DNA from: Manihot esculenta
Lineage: Eukaryota; Streptophyta; Magnoliopsida; Malpighiales; Euphorbiaceae
Length of the DNA stretch: 64,000 nt
Assembly (NCBI RefSeq): GCF_001659605.2
Contig: NC_035171.2
Coordinates: forward strand, 11,228,614 to 11,292,613
Reading direction: 5' to 3'
Positions 11,690 to 22,885 of the stretch are shown piece after piece (within the stretch, counting starts at the first letter, position 1; the number at the start of each line of letters is the position of its first letter). Position numbers and translations under genes: made by a program. Under the pieces are notes generated by a model that was not told the origin of the DNA, did not search any database, and saw only the letters and a program-made list of their open reading frames with translations.

Positions 11690-13590
11690 GGCCATACTCT
11701 TTTTTCTGAATTTTTCTGCAAAATAAGAGTTTGCACAGAGCCTATATAACGAGAAGGCTCATTGTTAATTCAATAAAATTCATCAACAAATAATATGTCG
11801 CACGTGTCACTTAGCTTTATATTTCAATAAAATATTATGCTGGAACATGTAAAATATTGTAAAAGGTTTAAGTATTATTTACACTTTATAATTCTGTAAT
11901 CAATAATGACTGTAAAATGATAAATCCAGTGAAAGCAGTGCAAAAGCACCCGATTTTGGCGTTGGTCCAGTTGTAATGATTGATAGTAATTAATTGCTTG
12001 CAGTAGGAGTGAATTGTGGGTAAGCTAATTTTAGAAAATCATTTATAATGGCATTGTTGTAATATTTATAAAGGATTTGGGTACTTACCTCCCAGTGATC
12101 AAGAGCCACGTCGACCACTTTTGCATGGATTGTGTGGGCGCGTCACTTTGCTCCAATCCCATCAAACTAAATCTTGAAAAATTGATAATTTTTGTATTTG
12201 GCCGACCTGCTCAATCGGTCGTCGTGCTCCACTAAACCCAAGTTTGAGACTTGCACCCGTCTTCAAGCTGGCCAACAGGGCCGAGCTCCTTTCAGTCCTG
12301 CTGCTCCAACCGGCTGACCGACCCGTTTTCCCCGACTCATTTAATGAAGGGACAGAAGGAATAAACGGAACAGGAAAGAAGGAGACTTGTATCATCCACT
12401 TGAACTTTCATATTCACATACAGACAAAATGTCAAATCATACTTCTTATTGGAATTCTCAGCAATTTGTGGACAGAGTGAAGAAAACGCTGAAGGTAAAC
12501 CCACTTCCAGAAGGAACCAGAATGAATTGTTTTTCAAATGACACATGTCCTTTATGACCCAGCTCTTCTCATTCTCATCGCCATCCTTTTCTGTGGTGGC
12601 CACATATTACGTCACGTGCCACTGTTCATCTCCAAACTCCCATCAAATAATCAAAATCCAATCACAAAAATTAACCCTCATTTCCCCAGCTCTAGCCACG
12701 AAGGGTCGTGATGCTCACTTTGCCCAGTCTTACCATCCAACGGCTCTGATTTACGTCGGAGCCGGTCTCATTGTCCTTCGATTGTTCTTGATGCTTATTC
12801 CCTTCATTCCCTTCTTCCTCCTCATTTCCATTCCTCATTTCTCGGAAGCTGCCCCATCTTCTTTCTGTCAGCAGATTCTGCGCATCCCATACCCCAGCTA
12901 CCGTCGATGGCTTTGAGTTGTTGGAAGATCAGGAGCAACGTCTTCACAAACCCCAATACTTTGATCAAGTCAACAAAATTTTCCCTCAAAATTTTGGTTA
13001 TTTTACCTCTCACAGTTAAATCCCCACACTTTCAAACGGACTACCACCAAAAATCGCAAAGGGGATCACGGATCTAACTCCACTAGCGCTGTTGTCAAGT
13101 TTGTCTTCACTCAAACATCGCATTCCTTTCCCACTCTCCACACCACAGCCGACAGCCACCATCGCCTCTTTTGCTCCAGCCCTTTTTCAACACTTCTCAG
13201 CAGCCACCATTTTAATCGAAGCATCCGCAGGTGGACAGCGAAGGAATTCGCAGTCACCATTCAGCGACACCACTATCAGCAGGTCGGCGGCGAAGCCAAC
13301 GTTCAGTTGGCCTGCTTGGGATTAGATCTCGTTAAATCTGGTCGCTCCAGAGGAACGCCGGTGAAGGAGTGGCGGTGGTCATCACAGTGGAAAGGACAGA
13401 CGCCGAACTGAACGTTGGCGAACTTCTCGATGGAATCTTTGGCCATGATGTACCGAACATCGAATCGGTTGAATTCGAAGGACTCACCCCATGAAGCTCT
13501 GGTGACACCGGTCATCTCAAAATCGATGGAGACGAGATCGGCAGCACCGACATCGTTCGTTTCCGCGCCGACCTACATGGTCGCATTGCT
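11690..13590. other. Non-coding interior of the direct-repeat element, right part
   Basis: Mixed composition with no recognisable protein. Short plus- and minus-strand frames at 12160-13325 have no domain signature. It includes a promoter-like stretch (12590-12860) and pyrimidine-rich runs. Confidence 0.45.
12595..12860 (+). promoter_or_regulatory. Possible captured promoter and leader with a G-box
   Basis: CACGTG lies at 12613-12618 inside TTACGTCACGTG, which is the shape of an ABA- or light-response G-box. It is followed by a CCAACGGCTC-type phrase near 12738 and by a CT-rich, leader-like run at 12775-12845. This resembles a plant promoter plus 5' untranslated region, but no coding exon follows. 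I infer a captured promoter piece or chance similarity. Confidence 0.25.
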
Positions 13591-13591
13591 A

Positions 13592-13790
13592 CATGGTCGC
13601 GCCGACCTCACTTGTTGGAGCTCGACCAGACCAGCGATTTCCTCCTCAGGTCGGCACGTCTTTGGCACCATCACGTCTGCCTGTCTGGCCCATTTCAGCG
13701 TCGCACCGACCTCACTTGTTGGGTCTTGACCATACCAACAACTTCCTCCTCAGGTCGGCGCGTTTTTAGCACCATCCGCCGACCTATGTT
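13592..13790. repeat. Tandem duplication of about 107 bp
   Basis: The phrase CCGACCTCACTTGTTGG...TTCCTCCTCAGGTCGGC...AGCACCATC occurs from about 13592 and again from about 13699, with several substitutions. A third partial unit (CCGACCTATG) starts near 13780. AGGTCGGC and its complement alternate through the array. Confidence 0.75.
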
Positions 13791-14610
13791 CCGACCTCAC
13801 TTATTTGTTGTCCAGAGCTGTCTAATCTATCCGACCTGTTTTTTCTCGCGGACTCCTCCTCTCTTTCTCTCGCTTTTTTGTTTTTGTTTTTTTTCAGAAA
13901 ATATTAAAATTTATACTCATAGAAAAGTACTTTGATCTGAAATATTGCTTCACCAGGTCAGATCTCAAAGAAAAAGTTAGTAGTAATAAAATTCAATAAA
14001 TATTAAAACAAACTTTCTGAAATACTATCAAAATATATATATTATTTTTTTTAACACAATGAACCTTTCGTTTCAGCTGGGTTATTCGCTCAAACTTTCA
14101 TACCTTATGCGGATCTCAATGGGTGGATCTGAAAACTTTAGAGATAGTAAAATCTCTTTCGTTTCCCATTGAAGGCGCCAACTTGATAAATCTTTTCCCT
14201 CTCCTGCTCCATGATAGATCTGGTTCTCTTCTTGGTCCATCATACAGGCCCATCAGATGGGTCTCTCAATGTTCTTTTTGATGAAGGGACCTGCAAAATA
14301 GGGAAAAATGGTCAGGGGTCTACCGGGGATGCCCCCGGTGGAGACCCTCCGACGCCCGAGTCAGGCTTGTAATATAATATTCTATGGATAGGCCCGAGTT
14401 TCCGAGAAAGAATATGGAGGCCCTGAAAAAGAAGAAGAAGCAGAAGAAGAGGAGAGAGATCCCTTTTTTTCCTGTCCCCCTCATGTCTATAGTGCTACCT
14501 GTCTGTCCTTCAGGCCCGTACGTACGGACGTGTCAGGCCCCTTCTCCACGCAGGCGGCCATTTAATTCACCCTGGCACGCATGCGAACAGGATTGGTGAG
14601 TGATTGGGCC

Positions 14611-14784
14611 TACTCCCCTATTGGGCTTATGCTCGTATCTGATCCAGATTGCCCTGGGTTGCTGGCCCAGGCTCGTGAAGTCGAGCCGTCTTTTGAGCGT
14701 ATGATCTGATGGGCTTTGGACCTATGGCCATTTTTTGGATCCGACTTTATTCCTGGGCTAGGAAAGATCTGGAGGTTATCAATT
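14611..14784. repeat. Direct repeat, right copy (174 bp)
   Basis: The second copy of the repeat at 8954-9127, in the same orientation. Just upstream (14300-14410) lies a GC-rich run with GGGGATGCCCCCGG, of a kind often found in plant LTRs, so the true right terminus may be longer than the shared 174 bp. Confidence 0.85.
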
Positions 14785-15567
14785 AGCATCTAGAATCAAA
14801 ATTATTTTGATTTCTAATCCTAATTTTTAAATTAAAAAAAAAGGAAATTTGAATTTTAAAATCGGCATAATCGCGATGAATAGTTGCTCAACCACCCGCG
14901 GCCACCACCTGGTCGTCTAGTGGCAAGCGTGCAACCAATCTCTGGACCGATGCGTGCTTGCTCGGTGATGGATGGCTGGCGGAGTGGCTGCTGCGTGGTG
15001 ATCGCGGGAATGGATGCTCTCTGATTCGGTGAAGACCGAACTTCCTTCTTGGCACTAGTTCGAAGGGCCGGTAATCGCGCAATATGCGTTGGGCTGGAAC
15101 TCAGGCAGTCGGCAATGTCTGGCAGGTTGCTATGCAGGGGCACGAGGGGTGTCCCCAGATTTTAGCACTTATCTGGAAGTAAGTGAGCTGTACTTGAACC
15201 AAACCAAATCAACTTTTAGGATCATTCGATATTCTGTAAATAAAAATAACTTGATGAGTCAAATTATATAAGCAAATAATGAAGCCAATAGGTCACATTT
15301 AATTACAAGTCTCACTATAAACTCAATAGAACGGTGTAAGAAAGTCCAGAGATCACTGCAATCCAAAATTATGCAGCGAAAAAATATCTTTATTTTCCCT
15401 TTCAGGATTCGAGTGATTTGTTTAATTCGAAAAGAATGATAAAGAGACTAACCTTTTATACTTAACAAAAAGAAACTATTTCAGATTGATGGTGCTGCTT
15501 CTGAAACGAACACACTCAATGGTATCCACATGAACATTTCTGTCTAGATTGTTAACTCTCTGAATGG
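14785..15567. other. Intergenic, with a GC-rich island
   Basis: 14870-15165 is clearly GC-rich between AT-rich flanks and has frames on both strands, but none shows a domain. It may be a fragment of a gene or element. 15170-15567 is AT-rich and is the target DNA for the retrotransposon that follows. Confidence 0.4.
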
Positions 15568-15572
15568 ATGTA

Positions 15573-16447
15573 TGACGCGGAACCCTATGGCACTTAGTCC
15601 TCAAACCCCGTCGCACCCCTGATATAGATTCCAAGAACGTGGATAAACCACCCTCTATAGCACCCTAAGCTTAGCGAAGCTAGAACACTAATAACGGAAG
15701 GATTTTGTAGAACGGATCAGAAGAACGCCACAATCGAAATTGATAAGTTGGTCTGATTCGTGATACAATCAATGAAAGAGGCAAACTCTCACTCTCTCAA
15801 AGAAGGCCGAAATTTGCATAAAGCAAATCTGAATTAAATTTGTCAAAACAAAATAAAGTGTCTGATATAAGAATTTAAGGCCTTATTTATAGTGTAAGGC
15901 AAAAACCTAAACCTAGTTGGAAAAGGAAAACAAATACTAAGTCAGAATTCCTATCCCAACAGGGAAACAAGCTAAAATAACAAAAATAACTGCCAAGTCT
16001 TTAAAAACCAACCACATTCTCGTATGCCTCAATAGTTCCAGCAGAAACCACAACCTCAGGGACGAAACCACAACCTGCTTATGGTTCGGGCTGATTCTCC
16101 ACTATCTTCCTCCATGATGTGCTCCAAAATTAACTTCCACAAAACACAAAAGTATCTTCGGCTAACTGAATGTCGCGAGCGCGACTTTGATAATGGTAGC
16201 GAGCGCTACAAATCTTCAAGTTGCTTCTGCTTCATCCATGCATACACCCAGCAACGTAATCAGCTTCGAATGACCTTCAAGTTCCTTCTCGCACTTATCC
16301 CTAGCAATTTCAGTCATCTCTCTTGTAATAAATTCTTGAATATGCAATCCAAGAGTAACGCCGTACTTCCTTGCTTTATTCCTTGTCAATGGTCCTTGTT
16401 GTAGCTCCAAGGGATCCTTGCCTTGCTTCCCATGCTGGTTCACATCA
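15573..16447 (-). repeat. 3' LTR (875 bp), also coding for the polyprotein end
   Basis: On the element strand it starts TGATGTGAACC and ends GGGTTCCGCGTCA. Its first 232 bases (16447-16216) encode the last 77 residues and the stop of the polyprotein. The single difference from the other LTR is near 16202: C here, T in the 5' LTR at the matching site, a CpG-type transition. Confidence 0.97.
15881..15892 (-). promoter_or_regulatory. TATA box of the 3' LTR
   Basis: The element strand reads CTATAAATAAGG about 555 bases into the LTR. The same sequence is in the 5' LTR at 22314-22325, where it would drive the element's transcript. Confidence 0.6.
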
Positions 16448-19400
16448 TTCTCCCCTTCTTTAAAAAGATTTGTCCTCAAATCTGCATCGTCATAAGGAGA
16501 CAAATCAGAAACATTAAAAGTGGCACTAACACCATACTCACCAGGCAAGTCAATCTTATAAGCATTGTCATTGATCTTCTCCAAGACTTGAAATGGACCA
16601 TCACCACGCGCATCCAGCTTATTCTTCCTTTGATTTGGAAACCTCTCCTTGCGAAAATGCACCCAAACCCACTCTCCAGGAGCAAACACCATCTTCTTGC
16701 GACCCCTATTCGCAATATCAGCATACGTCTTGGTCTTTTTCTCCATGTTAGCTCGTGCTTTCTCATGCAAAGCTTTCACCAAGTCAGCTTTCTTCTCTCC
16801 ATCTAAACTTACAAGTTCATTAGAAGGTAATGGCAAAAGATCAAGAACAGTTAGTGGATTAAAGCCATAAACTAGCTCAAATGGCGAATAACCTGCAGAA
16901 GAATGAATAGAACGATTATAAGCAAATTCAATAAAAGGTAAACAATCTTCCCAAGTAGCCAAATTCTTACCCACTATAGATCGCAATAACGTACCAAGAG
17001 TACGATTCACAACTTCAGTTTGCCCATCTGTTTGTGGATGACAAGTAGTAGAGAATAAAAGTTTAGTTCCTAGTCTACTCCACAAAACACGCCAAAAATG
17101 GGACAAGAACTTTGTATCCCTATCAGAAACAATAGTCCGAGGCACTCCATGTAAGCGCACAACATTGCGAAAGAACAAATCAGCAACAACTTTCGCATCA
17201 TCAGCTTTATGACATGCAATGAAATGTGCCATCTTACTAAACCTATCAACCACCACAAAAATACTATCTCTACCTCTCTTAGTTCTAGGCAAACCAAGCA
17301 CAAAATCCATGCTAATATCAATCCAAGGAGAACTAGGTACAGGCAATGGCATATAAAGACCATGAGGCATAGACTTAGATTTCGCCTGTCTACATGCAAT
17401 ACAAGCAGAACATAACTTCCCAACATCCTTACGCATAGATGGCCAATAAAAATGCTCAAGCAGAATATCATAAGTCTTAGACACACCAAAATGCCCCATT
17501 AAACCACCACAATGAGATTCCAAAACAAGCAATTCACGCATGGAACATCTGGGCACACATAATTTATTTCCCTTAAATAAATATCCCTCATGCCTATAAA
17601 ATGAATTAAAAGCTCCTTGTTCACATGCAACATAAACATTGCCAAAATCAACATCACCAACATACAAGTTCTTAATATACTCAAATCCAAGCAACTTAGA
17701 ACTCAAAACAGAAAGTAATGTATATCTCCTAGACAACGCATCAGCAACAACGTTATCTTTACCTTGCTTGTACTTAATCACATATGGAAATCTCTCAATT
17801 CGTTCGATCCACTTACCATGCCGTTTGTTCAACTTACCTTGGCCCTTCAAATGCTTGAGGGATTCATGGTCAGTATAAATCACGAACTCCTTTGGCAGCA
17901 AGTAATGCTCCCACACGTCCAACGCCCTCACCAAAGCATGTAACTCCTTGTCATATGTAGAATAACTCAGTTGTGCACCATTGAGTTTTTCACTAAAATA
18001 TGCTATTGGCTTCTTCTCTTGCATCAGCACAGCCCCAATACCTACACCAGAAGCATCACATTCAATCTCAAAAATTGAATCAAAATTAGGCAAAGCTAAG
18101 ACAGGTGCAGATGTCAACTTCCCTTTCAAATTCTCAAACGCCTTTTGCTGCTCTTCTCCCCACTGAAATCCAACCTCATTTTTGATAATGCTAGTGAGTG
18201 GTGCTGCAATGGTAGAAAAATCCTTCACGAATCTTCTATAGAAACTTGCTAGCCCATGGAAGCTCCTCACTTCAGTCACGTTCTTAGGAACAGGCCATTC
18301 CTTTATAGCTTTCACTTTCTCTTCATCAACTTCTAATCCCTGTGCACTCACAACAAAGCCAAGAAAAACAAGCCTATCCATGCAAAATGTGCATTTCTTA
18401 AGCTTGGCATATAAGTTTTCTGTTCTCAAAGCTTCCAACAGTATCCTAACATGCTCTAAATGCTCATCTAATGTCTTACTATAGATCAGAATGTCATCAA
18501 AATAAACAACAACAAATCTGCCCAAATAAGCTCTCAAAACATGGTTCATTAATCTCATAAATGTACTCGGTGCATTAGACAACCCAAAAGGCATTACTAA
18601 CCACTCATATAGCCCATATTTTGTTTTAAAAGCTGTTTTCCACTCATCCCCAGGTTTCATACGAATTTGATGATATCCACTCATAAGATCAATTTTAGTA
18701 AAATACCTTGCACCATGTAACTCGTCCAACATGTCGTCAAGTCGTGGAATGGGATGTCGATACTTCACCGTGATCTTATTTACAGCCCTACAATCGACAC
18801 ACATCCTCCACGTGCCATCTTTCTTTGGTACCAGCAAAACAGGAACGGCACAAGGGCTTAAGCTCTCTCTAATCAAGCCTTTCTCCAACAGCTCCTCCAC
18901 TTGTCGTTGCATCTCCTTGGTCTCCATTGGGTTACTTCGATATGCTGGTCTATTTGGAATCGTCGAACCAGGTATGAAGTCGATTTGGTGTTCAACTCCC
19001 CTTAATGGCGGTAAACCACTAGGCAGCTCCTCTGGAAACACATCTTGAAAATCCTGCAACATAGACACAAAACTAGAAGGCAAATGGTCAAGTGAAACAT
19101 CAACATTAGTAAACAAAGTTTCTTTATATCTAATGAGTAATAACGGCTGCTCGTTAGATATTGCAAATTTAAGCTCTCTTGGTTTCGCATAAAAAGTTTG
19201 TTTCACCTTTCCTTGGTTTTCTCTCACCAATGGGCCATTTATTTGATTATTTTCTTTTCTGGCCTCCTTTCCCAATTTCTTCTCACATTCACTCTCCTTA
19301 TCATGTTCTCTCGCACTTCCCTTAATTTTTAAAGTAGCACCCCTTTTGGTCGAATCTTGCTTTGCTTTTTCATGCATCTTCCGATGATCTTCATACACCT

Positions 19401-21060
19401 CCAACGGTGATAAGGGTACAAGAGTAACCAGCTTTCCTTCATAGGTAAATGTGTACCTATTTGAATACCCATCATGCTGCGCCTTCCTATCAAATTGCCA
19501 TGGTCTTCCTAACAACATATGGCCAGCTTGCATAGGAACTACATCACACAACACTCCATCTTTATACCAGCCTATAGAGAATGGTATCTTCACTTGTTTA
19601 GTAACCTTCACCTCTCCACTATCATTAAACCATTGTAGTCTATATGGATGTGGATGTTTTAAACAAGTCAATTTCAGCTTCTCCACCATTGTCTCACTTG
19701 CAGCATTGGTGCAACTACCACTGTCAATGATGAGCATACAAACTTTACCCTCAACTAAACATCTAGTATAAAATATGTTATCTCGTTGCTCTAGACCTTC
19801 TTCTTTCACTTGCATATTCAAAGCACGCCTAGCAACTAACATATCACCACGTTCAGCAACCAACGCATTCTCAACTTCTTCTTCACACTCATCAACATTA
19901 TCAAGCATATCATTCATATCATTATTATCACCATCACTATGGTCAGAATCAGAAACTAAACCCCCATCATCAGTAGCAATCATAACTCTCCTATTTGGAC
20001 ATTGAGATGCAATATGCCCATTTCCTAAACATTTGAAACACTTAATATTTCTACTAGGAGTAGTATTAGGAATACCTGACTGCTGCTTATTTGAACCTCC
20101 ATTCATCCCTTTTCCACTTGTAGGTGGAGGATTGCTCCTTTGGAAGGAATTCTTGAAATCTCCACCTTTTGAGGGCAAATCATTTGAAGACCCCTTAAAG
20201 GTTGAACTACTTCCTCCCACATTCTGGAACTTCCCATATTTGGTGGAGCTCTTGTTCTTGATTTTCCTTTCAATCTTCATGGCCTTCTCAACTAACTCTT
20301 CCATGGAATTGTAATCATACATTTCCAGCTCACTTGCAATGTTGGAATTTAGACCTCCCAGAAATCTGGACATTAGCCTGTGTTCATCCTCCTCAATGTC
20401 AGCCCTGGCCATGGTCATCTCCATCTCCTTGTGGTATTCTTCAACACTCTTACCACCTTGGACCAGTCTTGCCAACCTATTATACAAATCCCTATAGTAA
20501 TGAGAAGGAACAAACCTTATTCTCATTAAGTCTTTCAAGGCCTCCCACTCCGGCACGGGTCGCAATCCTTTTCCTCTTCTACTAGACTTGAGTTGATCCC
20601 ACCAGAATGTAGCATATCCCCTAAATTCCACGGCTGCGATATGGGACTTCTTTTCTTCTGAGTAATTATGACACTCAAAAATTTGTTCCACCTTTCGCTC
20701 CCATTCAATGTATTCTTCCGCATTGTTATTCCCTTTAAATTCGGGTACCTTCATCTTGATGGAGCTAAGGTCATTGTCAGTCACAATTTGGTAGTTTTCA
20801 GCCACCTCTTCCTGATCACCTCGACCTCCTCTTGCTGCTCTCCTAATGACCTCCTCTTCGCCTCCCCTTGGTAAGATTCGTTGTGGTAATCTCACTGGAG
20901 GTGCGGGCTGTTGTACCCTCTCCCTCATCATTAGATTCATGTTCTCTTGTAGGGTGGCCATCATTCTTGCCATCTCTTCCATCTTCTCATTACTTTGCTG
21001 CATATATGTCTCAAAATTGCTAGAAATTGAAGCAACATCTTTACCATTCCCACTAGTCAT
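16216..21060 (-). CDS. Gag-Pol polyprotein of the Ty3/gypsy element (1614 aa)
   Basis: A single frame without stops from ATG 21060-21058 to TGA 16218-16216. In-frame codons upstream lack another ATG. Order by residue: gag (1 to about 340); zinc knuckle [14 protein letters not shown] at 341-354; aspartic protease with D446 in IIDSGS; reverse transcriptase at about 690-900 with YFDD at 853-856; RNase H with D1002, E1039 and D1064; integrase zinc site (H1183, H1190, C1220, C1223) and catalytic D1252, D1313 and E1349. The tail after about 1500 holds the [25 protein letters not shown] segment and [10 protein letters not shown]. It is the element's whole replication machinery, presumably cut by its own protease. 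All catalytic residues are present. The C-terminal 77 residues come from the 3' LTR, and I saw no classic chromodomain motif in them. Confidence 0.96.
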   Translation of the reverse strand: MTSGNGKDVASISSNFETYMQQSNEKMEEMARMMATLQENMNLMMRERVQQPAPPVRLPQRILPRGGEEEVIRRAARGGRGDQEEVAENYQIVTDNDLSSIKMKVPEFKGNNNAEEYIEWERKVEQIFECHNYSEEKKSHIAAVEFRGYATFWWDQLKSSRRGKGLRPVPEWEALKDLMRIRFVPSHYYRDLYNRLARLVQGGKSVEEYHKEMEMTMARADIEEDEHRLMSRFLGGLNSNIASELEMYDYNSMEELVEKAMKIERKIKNKSSTKYGKFQNVGGSSSTFKGSSNDLPSKGGDFKNSFQRSNPPPTSGKGMNGGSNKQQSGIPNTTPSRNIKCFKCLGNGHIASQCPNRRVMIATDDGGLVSDSDHSDGDNNDMNDMLDNVDECEEEVENALVAERGDMLVARRALNMQVKEEGLEQRDNIFYTRCLVEGKVCMLIIDSGSCTNAASETMVEKLKLTCLKHPHPYRLQWFNDSGEVKVTKQVKIPFSIGWYKDGVLCDVVPMQAGHMLLGRPWQFDRKAQHDGYSNRYTFTYEGKLVTLVPLSPLEVYEDHRKMHEKAKQDSTKRGATLKIKGSAREHDKESECEKKLGKEARKENNQINGPLVRENQGKVKQTFYAKPRELKFAISNEQPLLLIRYKETLFTNVDVSLDHLPSSFVSMLQDFQDVFPEELPSGLPPLRGVEHQIDFIPGSTIPNRPAYRSNPMETKEMQRQVEELLEKGLIRESLSPCAVPVLLVPKKDGTWRMCVDCRAVNKITVKYRHPIPRLDDMLDELHGARYFTKIDLMSGYHQIRMKPGDEWKTAFKTKYGLYEWLVMPFGLSNAPSTFMRLMNHVLRAYLGRFVVVYFDDILIYSKTLDEHLEHVRILLEALRTENLYAKLKKCTFCMDRLVFLGFVVSAQGLEVDEEKVKAIKEWPVPKNVTEVRSFHGLASFYRRFVKDFSTIAAPLTSIIKNEVGFQWGEEQQKAFENLKGKLTSAPVLALPNFDSIFEIECDASGVGIGAVLMQEKKPIAYFSEKLNGAQLSYSTYDKELHALVRALDVWEHYLLPKEFVIYTDHESLKHLKGQGKLNKRHGKWIERIERFPYVIKYKQGKDNVVADALSRRYTLLSVLSSKLLGFEYIKNLYVGDVDFGNVYVACEQGAFNSFYRHEGYLFKGNKLCVPRCSMRELLVLESHCGGLMGHFGVSKTYDILLEHFYWPSMRKDVGKLCSACIACRQAKSKSMPHGLYMPLPVPSSPWIDISMDFVLGLPRTKRGRDSIFVVVDRFSKMAHFIACHKADDAKVVADLFFRNVVRLHGVPRTIVSDRDTKFLSHFWRVLWSRLGTKLLFSTTCHPQTDGQTEVVNRTLGTLLRSIVGKNLATWEDCLPFIEFAYNRSIHSSAGYSPFELVYGFNPLTVLDLLPLPSNELVSLDGEKKADLVKALHEKARANMEKKTKTYADIANRGRKKMVFAPGEWVWVHFRKERFPNQRKNKLDARGDGPFQVLEKINDNAYKIDLPGEYGVSATFNVSDLSPYDDADLRTNLFKEGENDVNQHGKQGKDPLELQQGPLTRNKARKYGVTLGLHIQEFITREMTEIARDKCEKELEGHSKLITLLGVCMDEAEAT
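16448..16462 (-). other. Polypurine tract, inside the polyprotein frame
   Basis: The element strand reads TAAAGAAGGGGAGAA directly before the LTR start TGATGTG. This is the plus-strand primer of reverse transcription. It is also translated, as part of FKEGEN, so it is constrained both as RNA primer and as protein. Confidence 0.9.
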
Positions 21061-21645
21061 GACCACAACAGAGAAACTCACAAGAAACAATTAGTAACTG
21101 AAAGAAATAATTCACAAGTGTTTCGCTCTTACCTCACTATTGCCGATTCTTCGATTGCACTTCAGAACCAAGGTTCACTCACCAATCTGCCAAGTACGTT
21201 CAAAAAGGTAGGATCCTAATCCCTAGACACCTAGAAGACAACTTGACAAGTATCCGGAGGCAGCACAAGAACGTTTGCACTACACGATTGAAAACTAAGT
21301 ATCGAAACAAACAAATGATACTCAGCAATGTAATGGAATTTCAACGCTAGCTCAAAAACAAAATAGAAACAAGAGGGCAATAAAATAGACAATTCTGGTC
21401 AGAATGTATCAAAACCAACTCGCTCTTGGTAAGCTGATTTATGGACCTAAATCTTCTACCCCAAACGCTGGTTTGAAAACACCCCAAGAATGCTACTATA
21501 CTATGCAATTTGAAATAAAAGAACAGCAGCCCCTCAATGGTGGAAAAAAAAATCTGAAGCAAAATTTTCACTTAATTGTAACCCACCTAGAACTGATCCT
21601 TAATACTTAAATAGCAAGACTAAAAAGAAAATTTTTTTGTTGGAG

Positions 21646-21682
<37 letters not shown>

Positions 21683-21990
21683 CCCCTTGCTTGGGTCTCA
21701 AACAACACCACACGAAATTCTTGAGTGTGTATCAAAAAAAAAATTCACTAACAGATTCAGTTCGAAGGGAAATAATGGCTGCTAAAAGAAACCGAATTGC
21801 CAAATAACAAAATAGCAAGCAACACAATGATTTTGGATGGACAATCCAGGACCTAACAATTGGAATCGAATTGAACAGAAACGAATTGAAGACAATGAAC
21901 CCTAACGAAATTCGAAACTAAGATACCAAAAAAAAACGAAAATATAACACAGCCCTAGAAAGACAGATAGATAAAGATTTACCTGTTGTT
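21061..21990 (-). other. 5' leader of the gypsy element
   Basis: About 930 bases between the primer site and the polyprotein ATG. It contains a run of 32 T on the plus strand (21649-21680), poly-A in the element RNA, which is unusual for a leader and likely length-variable. No separate gene is seen. Confidence 0.8.
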
Positions 21991-22003
21991 GGCTCTGATA
22001 CCA
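21991..22003 (-). other. Primer binding site for initiator tRNA-Met
   Basis: The element strand reads TGGTATCAGAGCC two bases after the 5' LTR end, the usual complement of the plant initiator tRNA-Met 3' end. Confidence 0.95.
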
Positions 22004-22005
22004 AA

Positions 22006-22880
22006 TGACGCGGAACCCTATGGCACTTAGTCCTCAAACCCCGTCGCACCCCTGATATAGATTCCAAGAACGTGGATAAACCACCCTCTATAGCACCCTA
22101 AGCTTAGCGAAGCTAGAACACTAATAACGGAAGGATTTTGTAGAACGGATCAGAAGAACGCCACAATCGAAATTGATAAGTTGGTCTGATTCGTGATACA
22201 ATCAATGAAAGAGGCAAACTCTCACTCTCTCAAAGAAGGCCGAAATTTGCATAAAGCAAATCTGAATTAAATTTGTCAAAACAAAATAAAGTGTCTGATA
22301 TAAGAATTTAAGGCCTTATTTATAGTGTAAGGCAAAAACCTAAACCTAGTTGGAAAAGGAAAACAAATACTAAGTCAGAATTCCTATCCCAACAGGGAAA
22401 CAAGCTAAAATAACAAAAATAACTGCCAAGTCTTTAAAAACCAACCACATTCTCGTATGCCTCAATAGTTCCAGCAGAAACCACAACCTCAGGGACGAAA
22501 CCACAACCTGCTTATGGTTCGGGCTGATTCTCCACTATCTTCCTCCATGATGTGCTCCAAAATTAACTTCCACAAAACACAAAAGTATCTTCGGCTAACT
22601 GAATGTCGCGAGCGCGACTTTGATAATGGTAGTGAGCGCTACAAATCTTCAAGTTGCTTCTGCTTCATCCATGCATACACCCAGCAACGTAATCAGCTTC
22701 GAATGACCTTCAAGTTCCTTCTCGCACTTATCCCTAGCAATTTCAGTCATCTCTCTTGTAATAAATTCTTGAATATGCAATCCAAGAGTAACGCCGTACT
22801 TCCTTGCTTTATTCCTTGTCAATGGTCCTTGTTGTAGCTCCAAGGGATCCTTGCCTTGCTTCCCATGCTGGTTCACATCA
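22006..22880 (-). repeat. 5' LTR (875 bp)
   Basis: Same length as the 3' LTR with one visible substitution. It carries the TATA-like CTATAAATAAGG at 22314-22325 and an untranslated copy of the polyprotein tail frame (22649-22876). Confidence 0.97.
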
Positions 22881-22885
22881 ATGTA

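Larger units (their letters stand above)
8954..14784. mobile_element. Large non-coding element bounded by 174-bp direct repeats (LARD-like)
   Basis: A block of about 5.8 kb, GC-richer than its surroundings, is bounded by two direct repeats of 174 bp (8954-9127 and 14611-14784). Inside there is no gag, pol or transposase; long stretches repeat phrases like GAGCTCGG and AGGTCGGC. The block also holds a minisatellite (11129-11672), a 107-bp tandem pair and a promoter-like GC-rich stretch. Direct terminal repeats without coding suggest a large retrotransposon derivative. However, I found neither a clear primer site nor a target-site duplication, and the outer ends lack a clean TG...CA. It could also be two related repeats that bracket older debris. 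The order and limits are seen; the class is inferred. Confidence 0.5.
15573..22880 (-). mobile_element. Intact Ty3/gypsy LTR retrotransposon (CRM-like chromovirus), very young
   Basis: The element is 7308 bp and reads on the minus strand. Its LTRs of 875 bp each (15573-16447 and 22006-22880) differ at one position by eye. The target-site duplication ATGTA lies at 15568-15572 and 22881-22885. It has a primer site for initiator tRNA-Met (21991-22003), a purine tract (16448-16462) and one uninterrupted polyprotein frame with gag, protease, reverse transcriptase, RNase H and integrase in gypsy order. The integrase tail ([22 protein letters not shown]) and the coding overlap with the 3' LTR recall the CRM group of chromoviruses; that lineage call is from memory. 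Nothing visible prevents it from being autonomous. Confidence 0.96.

Noticed and set aside
14856..15143. Minus-strand 95-codon frame in the GC-rich island
   Set aside because: Open frames on both strands are expected from GC-rich composition; no domain or start context supports it.
16423..21094. Many plus-strand frames of 60-130 codons across the gypsy element
   Set aside because: They lie opposite the intact minus-strand polyprotein and show no domains of their own.
22649..22876. 75-codon frame in the 5' LTR as a separate gene
   Set aside because: It is the copy of the polyprotein tail that the 5' LTR carries because the 3' LTR is coding.
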